A stretch of DNA of 30,872 nt, from positions 1 to 30,872 of IMG/VR virus record IMGVR_UViG_3300027754_000311. The stretch is one strand, 5' to 3'. Shown here one piece after another: positions 1 to 6,815 of the stretch. Below the pieces are notes generated by a model. It saw only the letters and a list, made by a program, of their open reading frames with translations. It ran no database searches and had not been told where the DNA came from. The position numbers and the translations under genes are program-made. The stretch comes from a virus. The first letter of the stretch is position 1; each line of letters opens with the position of its first letter.

Positions 1-894
1 AATTTGTTTTTCCGTCATTTCTCCCGGGTCTTTGATTCCAGACGGATATGGAACAATCCAAAGATCTTTTCGGGGATTACCCTCCATTATAGCACGCATA
101 GCCGAATGTCCAGCCTCATCATTGTCAAAAAATAAGACTAAACTATCAAAGTGCCTATTGAGGATTTCGTGATGCTCTTTTGGAATAGAGGCACCAAGAG
201 TTGCTACTACATTTGGGAATCCTGCCTGATGCACTCTAATAGCATCTAAACTTCCCTCAGTTAAAATTACCTCGCTATATGCTTTAGCATTTTGTAGATT
301 AAACAAAGTCGAGCGCCTAGGAAACTTATCTGAATATAGATATTTAGGGAACTGCGAAGACGATGTTCCTCTTCCAATAAACCCCACTACAGAATAGTAC
401 TCGTCTCTAGCTGGGATGACTATCCTGCCTTGACTCTTGGAATATCCCACTCCAAAATGTTTTAATACATCTAAGTCAAATCCTCTATCTATCAGGTACG
501 ATAGCTTAGACAAACATTCTTCTTCATTGTCGTAATCAATAACAATACGATCTAATGCCTCATCCCAATTCTGAGATATATCAACAACTATATCATCGTC
601 GTTAAGCATGCTGAGCAAATCATCGCTAGAATAGCTTGGAGCATGATTCCAAGCAATCTCTTCTCCAGACAATTCTTTTGCCAATGTCACAAACGACCCC
701 TTGCGAGCGCAAGATGGATTGAAACAATGCCATAGTCCAGTTTTCTTATTTACATAAAAAGCTGGGCTAGAGGTGTTGGAGTGAAATGGGCAATAACAGG
801 CATACTCGTCTGGCAACTCGCTGACTACAGTCAGATACTGATTGACAAACATGTCAATAGTTTTGCTATTATTTAAACCAAAAATGGAGTTCAA
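1..894 (-). CDS. DnaG-type primase, CHC2 zinc finger plus Toprim (partial, C-terminus beyond window)
   Basis: This protein probably makes RNA primers for phage DNA replication beside the DnaB-type helicase encoded just upstream. The N-terminus carries a CHC2-like zinc site: CPFH at residues 35-38 and a CX4C pair, C57 and C62, with an extra C33. The Toprim catalytic signatures follow: a TEGSLDA block holding the acidic metal-binding residue and, about 45 residues later, FFDNDEAG with its Asp pair. The frame is still open at base 1, so about 298 residues are visible and the helicase-interacting end is missing. No ATG gives a full zinc finger with a ribosome binding site. I chose TTG at 894, which lies 10 bases after GAGGA and overlaps the preceding small gene by 26 bases. 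ATG at 852 is the alternative and would still keep the zinc finger, but it has no ribosome binding site. Confidence 0.88.
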   Translation of the reverse strand, partial: MNSIFGLNNSKTIDMFVNQYLTVVSELPDEYACYCPFHSNTSSPAFYVNKKTGLWHCFNPSCARKGSFVTLAKELSGEEIAWNHAPSYSSDDLLSMLNDDDIVVDISQNWDEALDRIVIDYDNEEECLSKLSYLIDRGFDLDVLKHFGVGYSKSQGRIVIPARDEYYSVVGFIGRGTSSSQFPKYLYSDKFPRRSTLFNLQNAKAYSEVILTEGSLDAIRVHQAGFPNVVATLGASIPKEHHEILNRHFDSLVLFFDNDEAGHSAMRAIMEGNPRKDLWIVPYPSGIKDPGEMTEKQI

Positions 895-1063
895 AATGGA
901 ATGTTCCTCTGTCAGTCATATCCCAGTATAATTTACTTCGAGTAAACGGCGCTATTGTATCTGTAACAAATTCTTCAATATGGCTACGTTGCCTGATTAT
1001 AGTTTCTTGATCTTTGGCTTCACCATCGATTATATGGTCTGCTTCTCTATCCTCATCAGGCAT
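869..1063 (-). CDS. Small acidic/basic hypothetical protein between helicase and primase
   Basis: This is a 64-residue protein of unknown function. Its ATG lies inside the last codons of the helicase gene (ATGCCTGA, an 8-base overlap), and its end overlaps the proposed primase start, which suggests translational coupling in the replication operon. The first half is rich in Asp, Glu and Arg (it starts MPDEDREADHII). The last 25 residues contain many aromatic residues and end HFWFK. It has no cysteines and no membrane segment. A longer reading from 1174 exists in this frame, but that part lies wholly inside the helicase gene and has no ribosome binding site. The position suggests a replication accessory role, but nothing in the sequence proves it. 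Confidence 0.55.
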   Translation of the reverse strand: MPDEDREADHIIDGEAKDQETIIRQRSHIEEFVTDTIAPFTRSKLYWDMTDRGTFHFELHFWFK

Positions 1064-2273
1064 CAAACAATTCTTTTCGCTTGCCCGTGTCCAAGTCCCA
1101 CTCAAGATAGAAAGCAAAAGGATGACCTCTTCGAACTTTGCGACTAACCACTTCAAAAAGTTGCGACTCTGCATTTCGATGAACCGCCATAACTAAGTCA
1201 GCGTCATAAGCAAGTTGCTTGCTCCATGCCACCTCAGCCAATGCCGGTGCCCTTTCTCCGTGATTCGCATCCATAGTAACAGCAGCAATGTCGATTACGG
1301 GTATATTATGGCGCACTGCTATGCGCTTAAAATCTTTAGAGAGATTTTTGGCCCTCTCAGTTTCTGTGTTACCTTTTTTAGCATCATCGAATAAACCATG
1401 ATAGTCTAATATTAGCAGATCAGGCTGATATTGTTCAACTTTTGCTTCAACAACATTTTGATTAGCAGCCTCAATGCCATCTGAAGTCACAAGATGTATA
1501 GGTGGCTTGTCCTTAAAAGTTCTCTCAGCCCACTCATTATATGCCTCAGGATTTACTCCCCTACCGAACATCAGGTCAGAGTTCTTAAATGTCTCACCCT
1601 GATTGAGGATAGTGTCAAAGCGATATCCCTCTTGTTCTTTGTTCATCTCAAGAGAGATAATAAGAGGGCTATAGCCAGCCTGCCATGCGTTTGCAGCAAA
1701 TAGCCTAGCTAGCCAACTCTTACCAGAACCTGTCCAGCCAAGTATGACAATAAAGTCACCTTTCTGCCAGCCCCCAAAATGCTTATCAATGACACTAAAG
1801 CCTGTAGGGATACCCATAATGTTCTTAGTAGGGTCGTCGTGACGTTCTTTGTAGTCTCCAACCCTATCCGCAAAATCTCCAGCAAGGTTTGTGTCTTTAA
1901 GCGCTCCAGTATTTTTCATCAAGCGGAGACTATTCATAGCAACAAAGTTAAGAGCAGCATTAGGACCGCTATCTCTCAATATCTGAATAGTGTCGTGCAA
2001 TGTAGTTCTAACATTCTCAGATAGAGCGTGCTTCCTAGCTTCGTCTACATAAAACTGTAGGGGCGCAGTGGTTGTGTCAATAAACTCAAACTCACGAAAT
2101 TGATTTTTAACAATCGCCTTAGTAGGAAGCTTGGAGTACTTGGAATAATATCCATGAATGAACTCCCAGATATCTTTATGGTCCACAAAAGACTCATCTA
2201 CATTTTGCTCCACTGCTGAGATGATACTCTCCGCATCAATGAGGCTATTAAGCAAACTCATTTCATAATTCAT
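1056..2273 (-). CDS. DnaB-like replicative helicase
   Basis: This is a hexameric, ATP-driven DNA helicase of the DnaB/RecA-fold type for phage fork progression. It has 405 residues, with an N-terminal helical part of about 150 residues followed by the motor domain. Visible motifs are Walker A GWTGSGKS (about residues 179-186), the SLEM segment whose Glu is the expected catalytic base (about 207-210), Walker B LLILDYHGL (about 286-294), a motif-4-like DLVMAVHRN, and a basic KVRRG segment near the C-terminus that matches the arginine finger region. The start chosen is ATG at 2273, with GGAGAG 8 bases upstream; a GTG at 2282 is in frame but too close to that site. It overlaps the preceding gene by 11 bases and is followed by the small gene and the primase, a compact replication module. 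Confidence 0.92.
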   Translation of the reverse strand: MNYEMSLLNSLIDAESIISAVEQNVDESFVDHKDIWEFIHGYYSKYSKLPTKAIVKNQFREFEFIDTTTAPLQFYVDEARKHALSENVRTTLHDTIQILRDSGPNAALNFVAMNSLRLMKNTGALKDTNLAGDFADRVGDYKERHDDPTKNIMGIPTGFSVIDKHFGGWQKGDFIVILGWTGSGKSWLARLFAANAWQAGYSPLIISLEMNKEQEGYRFDTILNQGETFKNSDLMFGRGVNPEAYNEWAERTFKDKPPIHLVTSDGIEAANQNVVEAKVEQYQPDLLILDYHGLFDDAKKGNTETERAKNLSKDFKRIAVRHNIPVIDIAAVTMDANHGERAPALAEVAWSKQLAYDADLVMAVHRNAESQLFEVVSRKVRRGHPFAFYLEWDLDTGKRKELFDA

Positions 2274-2592
2274 TAGAATCACTCTCCATGCGATCTTTGG
2301 TTTGCTGAACTAGGCGACGGAACTCGTCTCTATCTTTGTTCTCTAGATTTATGGATTCGACAATAGATCCTAACTTAACCACAAAATCGTGCAGGAATAC
2401 TACCGGCTGCTTTTCTGATGCAATAAATCTATCAATTGCATCCTTGCATATATCTACTCCTCCTTCACGAGCAAAGAACTTAACCATGCGCTCTGCGTTG
2501 GTATCATCCTTCTCAGTCTGGAAGTATATTTTCTTTGATCTCTCGGCTGAGTCTGCGAAGTAAGTAAGCAGAACTTCTCCAGTTAGAGTCAT
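2263..2592 (-). CDS. Hypothetical 109-residue protein upstream of helicase
   Basis: I do not recognise this family. The protein is charged and probably mostly helical, with Asp/Glu/Lys-rich segments and no membrane span or cysteine cluster (a single Cys). It is out of frame with the WhiB-like gene, whose end it overlaps by 80 bases, and its stop overlaps the helicase start by 11 bases. The start was set at ATG 2592, which has AAGGA upstream at a rather long 12-base spacing; GTG at 2601 is the alternative, and a later ATG (residue 36 from 2592, within AERMVKFF) would largely remove the overlap. Its position directly before a DnaB-type helicase would suit a helicase loader or other replication accessory protein, but no loader motif is visible. 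Confidence 0.6.
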   Translation of the reverse strand: MTLTGEVLLTYFADSAERSKKIYFQTEKDDTNAERMVKFFAREGGVDICKDAIDRFIASEKQPVVFLHDFVVKLGSIVESINLENKDRDEFRRLVQQTKDRMESDSNEL

Positions 2593-2824
2593 TGGTATCA
2601 CTTATCCTTTGCCATGAGGCCATAAGTCTATCATGATGTGAGTACCCGCCAGCAACGCAGGAAATATCCGCATATTGCTCTAGGCATGGCACTCGCACTG
2701 GGCATTGGGAGCATATCGCTTTTGCTCTAGTTATGTCATGGGTTTCGTATGAAATAAAAATACGATGGCTCTCGTCAATGCAAGCAGCCTTGCCCATCCA
2801 AGATACGTTACTTAGAAGCCCCAC
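2513..2824 (-). CDS. WhiB-like (Wbl) iron-sulfur regulatory protein
   Basis: Wbl proteins bind a [4Fe-4S] cluster through four cysteines and modulate transcription, usually by docking on the primary sigma factor of Actinobacteria. The four ligands are clear: C15, C38, C41 and C47, in the family pattern C-Xn-CxxCx5C, preceded by a Trp (W9). A GGY turn at residues 59-61 replaces the usual GVWGG-type turn, and a basic segment follows. There is an extra cysteine at 56. The length of 103 residues is normal, but the last ~25 residues extend beyond the family core and are encoded in the region shared with the next gene. The start is GTG at 2824, with GGAGA 8 bases upstream; ATG 2797 would leave too little before C15. 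It lies at the head of the replication block, where it may switch host or phage promoters. Confidence 0.9.
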   Translation of the reverse strand: MGLLSNVSWMGKAACIDESHRIFISYETHDITRAKAICSQCPVRVPCLEQYADISCVAGGYSHHDRLMASWQRISDTNDSNWRSSAYLLRRLSREIKENILPD

Positions 2825-3020
2825 TAGACAGTTCTCCGTCTAGTTCAGCGAGACGACGCTCAACTTCTAGTTCTACTTTCTGCCAAGCATCTGCCCACTC
2901 GGAGTCAGACATTACGTCGTCTGAGTCTACAGTCATACCTGCATCAATTCGTAGCGACTGGTAGTTACCTAAGTTGCGAGTAAGTCCTACGGTTACGTTG
3001 ATTGTTCCTTTTTTACCCAT
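2808..3020 (-). CDS. Small hypothetical protein, first gene after promoter
   Basis: This is a 70-residue protein. The N-terminal half looks like beta strands (INVTVGLTRNLGNYQSLRID) and the C-terminal half like one acidic amphipathic helix rich in Glu, Leu and Arg. Short proteins with this NLGNY-type beta segment are, to my recollection, common in phage genomes without an assigned role. The start is ATG 3020, with an excellent AGGAG 6 bases upstream; a longer frame reaching 3071 overlaps the promoter-like sequence and is not used. It overlaps the WhiB-like gene by 17 bases, so the two are probably co-transcribed from the promoter at 3063-3091. A nucleic-acid-related role would fit the neighbourhood but cannot be shown. 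Confidence 0.75.
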   Translation of the reverse strand: MGKKGTINVTVGLTRNLGNYQSLRIDAGMTVDSDDVMSDSEWADAWQKVELEVERRLAELDGELSSGASK

Positions 3021-3062
3021 TTTATTCTCCTGTCTGTGGTTGGGCCTTAGCCCCGATGAGCC

Positions 3063-3091
3063 ACTATACACCCTCAGTTGAGCGAGCGCAA
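3063..3091 (-). promoter_or_regulatory. Sigma70-type promoter for replication/regulatory block
   Basis: Reading on the minus strand, TTGCGC (3091-3086) and TATAGT (3068-3063) are separated by exactly 17 bases. The expected start of transcription is near 3056, giving a leader of about 36 bases that ends in the strong AGGAG of the 70-residue gene. It lies in one of only two intergenic gaps longer than 50 bases outside the frameshift region. It probably drives the 70-residue protein, WhiB-like protein, 109-residue protein, helicase, 64-residue protein and primase. Confidence 0.55.
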
Positions 3092-3104
3092 GTTGTCACC
3101 GAGA

Positions 3105-3572
3105 CTAGGCTCCAACATTTTTAATTTTTTGGAATCTGGCATTGATGCGTTTAATTGCATCAACTTGGTTAATACTAGCATGTTGCTTCGGACGACCCGC
3201 TTTGCTTCTAGTAGCAAAGATCTCAAGTAAATCATATACATCTCTTAGGCTATATATTCTAATCGAAGATGATCCTTCAATATTCAAAGAAACTTTGCGA
3301 GCTTTCGGTATTACTCCAGTTTGCTCATATTTTCTAATAGTATCTGGTTTCTTATCAATAATGCGAGATACTTCACCAATCCTAAAAACAGGTGTTAGAT
3401 AATATGCAGCAGTATCGTATTCAATAATCTGTTTATCAAACTTAGAATAGTCAAATATATGAATAATATTTTCACGTTTGACAATAGAAATTATTCTAAT
3501 TAAATCATTCTTATCATTAAAGAATAATCTATTTTTAATTAGTTTAGCTTGATTTCTGTTTTCTAAGAACAT
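3105..3572 (-). CDS. MerR-type helix-turn-helix DNA-binding protein
   Basis: This is a probable DNA-binding regulator of 155 residues. Residues 63-119 match a MerR-like winged helix: FRIGEVSRIIDKKPDTIRKY gives the first helix-turn-helix, GVIPKAR the wing, and IYSLRDVYDLLEIF the following helix. The first 60 residues are Ile/Lys/Asn-rich and unlike any effector domain I know; there is no C-terminal coiled dimerisation helix of the usual MerR kind. A GRPK stretch at 126-129 resembles an AT-hook core. The start is ATG 3572 with AAAGAG 7 bases upstream, overlapping the zinc-ribbon gene by 29 bases; an upstream extension to 3647 has no ribosome binding site. The gene is clearly more AT-rich than the tail genes. 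It could act on the inverted repeat at 4088-4108 or the promoter at 3063-3091. Confidence 0.75.
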   Translation of the reverse strand: MFLENRNQAKLIKNRLFFNDKNDLIRIISIVKRENIIHIFDYSKFDKQIIEYDTAAYYLTPVFRIGEVSRIIDKKPDTIRKYEQTGVIPKARKVSLNIEGSSSIRIYSLRDVYDLLEIFATRSKAGRPKQHASINQVDAIKRINARFQKIKNVGA

Positions 3573-3765
3573 TAGCAATCTCTTTAAGCAAGTGTTGATA
3601 TTCTTTATATGTACAACGACCGCGTTTTCCACACATTGTACATACAAGTTCTACTTTTTTAATTTTTTGCGTACTGTTTAGCGACTCTGGCTCCCAATAG
3701 ACTTCATCAAAAAAAACTCTACCGTCACATCTTTTACACCAAAAGCCACCAAACCCTTGCAACAA
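3544..3765 (-). CDS. Small zinc-ribbon protein
   Basis: This is a 73-residue protein with two CxxC knuckles, C10/C13 and C42/C45 (plus C51), separated by a charged strand-rich segment, the arrangement of a zinc ribbon. The C-terminal 25 residues form a basic helix. Zinc ribbons of this size bind nucleic acid or partner proteins; no enzymatic signature is visible. No ATG is available: two consecutive TTG codons (3765 and 3762) follow AGGA by 5 and 8 bases, so the true start may be either. AGGA itself overlaps the stop of the holin-like gene, which suggests coupled translation of holin, zinc ribbon and MerR-type regulator as one unit. Confidence 0.65.
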   Translation of the reverse strand: MLQGFGGFWCKRCDGRVFFDEVYWEPESLNSTQKIKKVELVCTMCGKRGRCTYKEYQHLLKEIANVLRKQKSS

Positions 3766-3772
3766 ACTAATC

Positions 3773-4063
3773 CTAGCCTAATACTTTCATAGACGAAAGG
3801 CTGTCATTAGCACTTGTGTCAGCAAACCAAGTAGAATACAAAGCTTGCGATGAAGCCCATACAATAGCAAAGTTGGAAACAACATCACTCAACGAATTTA
3901 GCGTACCGCCCAGAAAGGCTCCAGCAAGAGCAATTACTAGACAAAAGGCCATAGAGAATGCCACCTTAACATTGCTTGGCCATGAGTTTCCTTTTAGGAA
4001 AGAAACTAACGGAGTAGCAATCATACCAGCAACAATTAGTAAAAACATACTTGAATTATCCAT
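3773..4063 (-). CDS. Holin-like small membrane protein
   Basis: This is a 96-residue protein with two clear membrane segments, about residues 5-24 and 32-53, and a weaker third at 61-80, ending in a polar tail. This size and layout match phage holins, which open the inner membrane at the end of infection to let endolysin reach the cell wall. It starts at ATG 4063 with AAAGGAG just upstream. It sits after the tail genes, a usual place for lysis genes, but no endolysin is encoded in the window, so the assignment rests on topology and location. It could alternatively be another small phage membrane protein. Confidence 0.62.
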   Translation of the reverse strand: MDNSSMFLLIVAGMIATPLVSFLKGNSWPSNVKVAFSMAFCLVIALAGAFLGGTLNSLSDVVSNFAIVWASSQALYSTWFADTSANDSLSSMKVLG

Positions 4064-4087
4064 ATTTCTCCTTTAATTTATATTACA

Positions 4088-4116
4088 TACTATAATGTAT
4101 TTATAGTAATTCTTAA
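4088..4116 (-). promoter_or_regulatory. Promoter candidate overlapped by a perfect inverted repeat
   Basis: On the minus strand TTAAGA (4116-4111) and TATAGT (4094-4089) are 16 bases apart, with transcription expected to begin near 4082, about 20 bases before the holin-like ATG. A perfect 8-base inverted repeat, TACTATAA / TTATAGTA with a 5-base centre, covers 4088-4108 and includes the -10 element. That placement suits an operator for a repressor or activator; the MerR-type protein two genes downstream is a candidate. The AT-rich repeat has no following T-run, so it is not a normal terminator. Confidence 0.45.
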
Positions 4117-4123
4117 TAAAGCG

Positions 4124-5371
4124 CTACCAGCCCTCAGCAATGCGATCTACAGAATAGATGCCAGCTTCAAGAGTAACGCCGTGTTCCCGAGTAATTACTG
4201 CAAATGCCTGGATAGGTTCTTCATAAGCGAAGTTACCCAGAAATGCATACTCGTCTAAACCTTTAAGCGAACCATTAACAGTTACCTTGCCTGTGCGAGT
4301 ATAAGAATGGAAATGGCCCACCCACATATGATCGTGTTCATCGCCCATAGAAGCATTACGCTTACGCTTTCGCGCATCGAAGATAGAAGCAGGATTTACT
4401 AGACCAGCTAGACCTCCCCCGCCTTTCATCTGATCGCCATGAGTGATCAACATTCTACGTCCATAAATTTCTACATAGGCATCAGCGCACAACGGGATAT
4501 TCCAAGTAAATCTCTTATCTCCCTTAAGATGACGCTGTAGCATAAGAGCCAATAAGTGGTCCCAGGAATCTTCAGTGCGCCCTTTCATGCGGGGCTTCAT
4601 CGACAGCCTTCCATGGTTTCCAACAACCGATACAACGTGCGTAGAGCCATAGGCATCAGCAATTGTTTCTAAAAACTTGGCTAGATGGTCTACCCAGAAA
4701 TCTACCGTTGGTATCATTGAAGACTCTTCATTGAAGATGTCATCATCATGCAGATTCCCTGCAACCATGTCTCCGCCCAGAATGACTATTGCGCCTTCAT
4801 ACTCAAAACCGCCCATAAGGTTCTTGCCCATGTTGACCGCACCCTCAGCAGTCCTCTGAAGGCGCTGTAGGGCTATCTCACGGTTATAGGCGTTCAAGCC
4901 GCCTACCTCAGATGGCTTGACTATTTCATCAAGATGTAAATCGGAAAGCATGATGAGGGCTGTAGCTGCACCCTTGCGGCGCACTTTTGATTTAGACCAA
5001 GGTGCGCTCTGCACCGATAACTTACTAGCTTTAAGTAGGACATCATTAGCTGCCTTATACTTAACAGTGTCCTGCTCTGCCACCTTGTGAGCCTGTCGTG
5101 CGGTGTTCCTCTCACTTCTGGCCGTCATCAATTCTCGCTCTAATCTGATGACTCTTTTCTCTAGACTTGCATCCTCTGTATCTGTCATATATGCCCCTTT
5201 GGGCTTGGAAGTAGGAATGCCAAACTTTACTCTGGCATCTGCAATGGTTCTTCTAGCTACAACAACTCCACGGTCTTTAAAGTAGTGAACCACATCTAAA
5301 TCTGTATTAATCTCAGGGAGATCATAGATATTCTTTAGTGTCTGTTCTTCCAACCATGGTTGTGTGCTCAT
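4124..5371 (-). CDS. Calcineurin-like metallophosphoesterase
   Basis: This is a 415-residue phosphoesterase with the complete two-metal motif set: SDLHLDE (D144, H146), GGDMV (D201), GNHGR (N252, H253), THGDQ (H311, D313) and GHFHSY (H353, H355). Such enzymes cleave phosphodiester or phosphomonoester bonds; in phages many act on DNA ends or nucleotides, but the substrate here cannot be read from sequence. Residues 1-60 contain a helix-turn-helix-like stretch (RRTIADARVKFGIP), and 65-120 a charged, probably coiled-coil segment, so the catalytic domain may be tethered to DNA or a partner. The ATG at 5371 lacks a good ribosome binding site (AAGGA is 16 bases away), but the next in-frame ATG is 61 codons later. 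The gene follows an HNH endonuclease gene. Confidence 0.88.
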   Translation of the reverse strand: MSTQPWLEEQTLKNIYDLPEINTDLDVVHYFKDRGVVVARRTIADARVKFGIPTSKPKGAYMTDTEDASLEKRVIRLERELMTARSERNTARQAHKVAEQDTVKYKAANDVLLKASKLSVQSAPWSKSKVRRKGAATALIMLSDLHLDEIVKPSEVGGLNAYNREIALQRLQRTAEGAVNMGKNLMGGFEYEGAIVILGGDMVAGNLHDDDIFNEESSMIPTVDFWVDHLAKFLETIADAYGSTHVVSVVGNHGRLSMKPRMKGRTEDSWDHLLALMLQRHLKGDKRFTWNIPLCADAYVEIYGRRMLITHGDQMKGGGGLAGLVNPASIFDARKRKRNASMGDEHDHMWVGHFHSYTRTGKVTVNGSLKGLDEYAFLGNFAYEEPIQAFAVITREHGVTLEAGIYSVDRIAEGW

Positions 5372-5377
5372 AATATA

Positions 5378-5809
5378 TTATTCAGTATCCTTTTTAATGA
5401 AATGCCCGGATGAGTCCCTCTGACGAGGCCCCTCTTGTTTTCTTTTTTCTCGGACTTTATTTCGCAACGCCGTTCGACGCTCTAATGATACCACCTTTCC
5501 CTCTGCGTGTAAAGCAGAATGCTCTGATCTAGTAGTAAGAAAGAGGTTTTCTAGGCGATTATCTAATTTTAATTCATTGACATGGTGTACCGACTCAGTC
5601 ACTTGGAGAATTCTTCCAAAGAATTGTTCCATCACAAGCCTATGTTCATATACATATCCATGATTTTCGTTGGGGTGATCGGGCCTTAATACTCTGACAT
5701 AGCCTTTGTCATCAATATATTTCCCGCCCTTAAAGTTGGGGTTATCTGAACCTTCTTGAGATTTGGCACCCCATGTTATATCTGCGCGTCTTGATATTAG
5801 CCCACCCAT
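5378..5809 (-). CDS. HNH homing-type endonuclease
   Basis: This is a 143-residue free-standing HNH nuclease. The GYVYEHRLVM strand, VHHVNELKLDNRLENL core (H75, H76, N84, N88) and RSEHSALH (H97, H101) match the HNH proteins that are widely scattered in phage genomes as selfish homing elements. A metal ion held by the His/Asn residues cuts double-stranded DNA. The C-terminal 40 residues are basic and disordered. The start is ATG 5809 with GAGG 6 bases upstream, 1 base after the stop of the preceding tail gene. It interrupts the run from minor tail genes to the phosphoesterase, consistent with a later insertion. A packaging role, as in HNH proteins near terminase genes, is unlikely given the distance from any visible head gene. 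Confidence 0.88.
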   Translation of the reverse strand: MGGLISRRADITWGAKSQEGSDNPNFKGGKYIDDKGYVRVLRPDHPNENHGYVYEHRLVMEQFFGRILQVTESVHHVNELKLDNRLENLFLTTRSEHSALHAEGKVVSLERRTALRNKVREKRKQEGPRQRDSSGHFIKKDTE

Positions 5810-5810
5810 A

Positions 5811-6815
5811 TTATACCTCGTAGGCTATACCTTGTTCTCCATACAGAATTTCTTCATTTAAATCTTTCTCCAAAGACCCTGTCATAGAACCAATTCCCGG
5901 CATGCCCCCCTGACCGACAAAAGAAATCATCAGCAAAGAAGACCTGTTGCTGTCATCATTGGGAGCAATGATAGTAGATATAGTTTTATAGTTATTAGTG
6001 GCATTGACGGCGCTTGGTGAAGCCGATGGGTAGTCAATGGCGGTAGATGGTACAGTTGCGCTAGTTCCCGAGGCTCCACCATATTTATACAATCTAGGAG
6101 AGCCATACCCCATGGCAACGGAAGAAGCTTGTCGTGAATTCATTACAATGCGTCCATAATTGCGCTCAGGTGAACTCAGTAAGTCTTTATTGTTATTGGC
6201 AACATAAGTATAAACATCCCATGCTACTGAATCACCTTCATTAAGCCATTTATAGCCAGTAGCCGCAACCGGAACTGCCTGACCTGATATTACAAAAGAC
6301 GCTCTAGCGATGACTGCACCAATAGATGCAGTCGCTTTAGGTCTATCATGCTGCCACGCACCATCTTTTTGAATGTCGCTAAACAAACTTTCTTGATTTG
6401 TGTTTTGTATTTCAGTAAACACATTTTTATCTGTTGCGGCATTAGTATGTTTAGCGGTTATTACAAAATAAAATCCATCCAAATATGATAATGCCGACCT
6501 TCCTTGACCTGAGGTTCCTACCGCTGCGTTTGATCCATCAATATTTGTAGTATCTTGCCTAGCAGCAGCGCAAGAAAAATGTGCTTTATACCATCCAGTG
6601 TATGGAGCCCTAAAAGCATCTACGCCAAGGTATGGTATCCGAATAGGAACATTTCCAGGCATTGTCTCAAATCTTTGTTTCATTTCAGATATAGCGATTA
6701 CTGTGCCAGCAGAGGTTGCGCAAAGAACATAATTATCTTTATCATTCTCAACCATCTGGTTTAAAGATGCCGAAGTCAAAGGAGATTGAGGTGACCATTT
6801 TAAAGATTTATACAT
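5811..6815 (-). CDS. Minor tail protein, third of a related trio
   Basis: This 334-residue protein is probably part of the tail tip or adsorption apparatus. Its N-terminus (LKWSPQSPLTSASLNQMVEN followed by a hydrophobic strand and ISEM) resembles the N-termini of the next two upstream genes and of actinophage minor tail proteins that begin with a W-x-P / LNQM-x-ND pattern. The remainder is rich in Ser, Ala, Thr and Asn, as in beta-structured surface proteins, and has no enzyme motif. The start codon overlaps the previous stop (TAATG), a coupling used through this whole set. Receptor contact is likely but not shown. Confidence 0.7.
   Translation of the reverse strand: MYKSLKWSPQSPLTSASLNQMVENDKDNYVLCATSAGTVIAISEMKQRFETMPGNVPIRIPYLGVDAFRAPYTGWYKAHFSCAAARQDTTNIDGSNAAVGTSGQGRSALSYLDGFYFVITAKHTNAATDKNVFTEIQNTNQESLFSDIQKDGAWQHDRPKATASIGAVIARASFVISGQAVPVAATGYKWLNEGDSVAWDVYTYVANNNKDLLSSPERNYGRIVMNSRQASSVAMGYGSPRLYKYGGASGTSATVPSTAIDYPSASPSAVNATNNYKTISTIIAPNDDSNRSSLLMISFVGQGGMPGIGSMTGSLEKDLNEEILYGEQGIAYEV

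Noticed and set aside
3026-3060. A GGGC-TAAG-GCCC hairpin in the leader of the 70-residue gene as a terminator or riboswitch.
   Set aside because: The stem is only four pairs, has no T-run and no larger conserved architecture.
3021-3071. Longer N-terminus for the 70-residue gene from 3071.
   Set aside because: It would overlap the promoter -10 element, whereas ATG 3020 has an AGGAG at ideal distance.
3573-3647. Longer N-terminus for the MerR-type protein from 3647.
   Set aside because: It lies wholly inside the zinc-ribbon gene, has no ribosome binding site, and ATG 3572 has one.
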